Shown here: piece by piece, positions 63,623 through 64,000 of the stretch
Position numbering within the stretch: position 1 is the first letter of the stretch
Layout: each line of letters opens with the position of its first letter
DNA from: Anaerolineae bacterium
Lineage (GTDB): Bacteria > Chloroflexota > Anaerolineae > B4-G1 > SLSP01
Direction of reading: 5' to 3'
NCBI GenBank assembly: GCA_026645815.1
Contig: JAPKMR010000008.1
Location: 44,338 to 108,337 of the forward strand
DNA: 64,000 nt
Program-made: the position numbers and the translations under genes
Notes under the pieces: generated by a model
Databases searched by the model: none
Told to the model about the DNA's origin: nothing
Seen by the model: only the letters and a program-made list of their open reading frames with translations

Positions 63623-63650
63623 ATTATACCACCCTCCTTGATTTTGACAA
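63623..63650 (-). promoter_or_regulatory. Promoter of tRNA-Gln
   Basis: On the minus strand TTGTCA (63650-63645) and a perfect TATAAT (63628-63623) are 16 bases apart. The start would be near 63616, about 24 bases before the tRNA. Confidence 0.75.
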
Positions 63651-63724
63651 CCCAGGCGGAAGTTGGTGATTACCCACGTCTCGGGAAAAACTGGAGAAAG
63701 TTTCATTATGGGCATAGTTGATAC

Positions 63725-64000
63725 TCAGTCCGTTGTCGAATCCGGCGCTGAACGCGCTGAGTACCAGTGATCCACCGGACTCAAATCCCGATGCAGTCGC
63801 GCTAGCAGCTCCCGTCGGGATATTTTGACGTAGATCTCCAGCATCTTCGGGGACATCCACCCGATGAGCTCTTGTAGCGAACGCTCGTCACCGCCATTGG
63901 CGATCCAGCGTGTGGCGAACATCTTGCGGATAACGTGGGCATGTACCCGGTATTTGTCGAAACCTGCCAGTGCCGCTCGGCGTTCGAGCATGGCTTGTAG
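63725..64000 (-). CDS. Tyrosine recombinase, C-terminal part (cut by right edge)
   Basis: The frame is open to the window edge (the last visible codons read LQAMLERRA on the minus strand), so only the C-terminal 91 or so residues are seen. HVIRKMFATRWIANGG carries the second catalytic Arg, LIGWMSPKM has Trp at the usual His/Trp position, and EIYVKIS holds the nucleophile Tyr. It is a phage-type or XerC/D-like integrase fragment. It sits 133 bases from tRNA-Gln, on its 5' side, so an island inserted at the tRNA 3' end is not supported by this geometry. Confidence 0.75.
   Translation of the reverse strand, partial: LQAMLERRAALAGFDKYRVHAHVIRKMFATRWIANGGDERSLQELIGWMSPKMLEIYVKISRRELLARLHRDLSPVDHWYSARSAPDSTTD

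Overview
The window looks like a chromosomal piece of a Chloroflexota bacterium, probably near Caldilineae or Anaerolineae. This is an inference. It rests on the Val/Glu/Thr-rich linker after the lipobox of the sugar-binding lipoprotein (28801-27353), the DUF5667 and ZAS anti-sigma architectures, the subtilase with Trp heptads, and the overlapping-gene style. There is no CRISPR array, no rRNA and no insertion sequence. One tRNA (Gln, CTG) and one edge-truncated tyrosine recombinase lie at the right end.

Region 1 (1-30 kb) is a glycan-degradation locus. Two GH3 genes (the first cut by the left edge) point right. From 28801 down to 2602 runs an unbroken minus-strand series of 18 genes: sugar-binding lipoprotein, two permeases, a GH31/GH36-like hydrolase, an Asp/Glu racemase homologue, an FGGY kinase, a double metallo-beta-lactamase protein, GH38, GH2, class II aldolase, DUF1537 kinase, UroD-like protein, SIS protein, ROK kinase, a second GH38, class II FBP aldolase, GH5 and a GH13 sucrose-phosphorylase-type enzyme. 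Most junctions overlap or are nearly so. The enzymes point to import and intracellular breakdown of mannose-containing or mixed glycosides. No transporter ATPase is present. A DeoR regulator (29246-30034) is divergent from the operon, and the gap holds two back-to-back promoters that each match TTGACA-17-TATAAT exactly.

Region 2 (30-35 kb) holds a minus-strand group: methyltransferase, a peptidase-fold/DinB-like hypothetical, P-loop kinase, DUF6429 protein and an acetate-kinase homologue. A 600-bp gap with a palindromic MITE-like element follows. Region 3 (34-45 kb) carries a thioredoxin-VKOR fusion, a secreted subtilase with 20 seven-residue Trp repeats, a large cyclase/ATPase/TPR regulator, an AEC transporter, exonuclease III, a YbjN-like protein and serine acetyltransferase.

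Region 4 (45.2-51.4 kb) is a six-gene operon that begins with an ECF sigma factor and ends with a 1052-residue membrane protein. That protein joins a cytoplasmic zinc anti-sigma domain to extracellular alpha-2-macroglobulin-like domains. I regard it as the most unusual system here. A second, simpler sigma/anti-sigma pair (54516-52896) has a DUF5667 protein with a long Pro/Gly tail.

Region 5 (51-64 kb) has an HD hydrolase, an HNH endonuclease, a YfcC-type carrier with a DUF2817 peptidase, a PAS/GAF sensor kinase, two RNA methyltransferases, a nitrilase, tRNA-Gln and the recombinase fragment.
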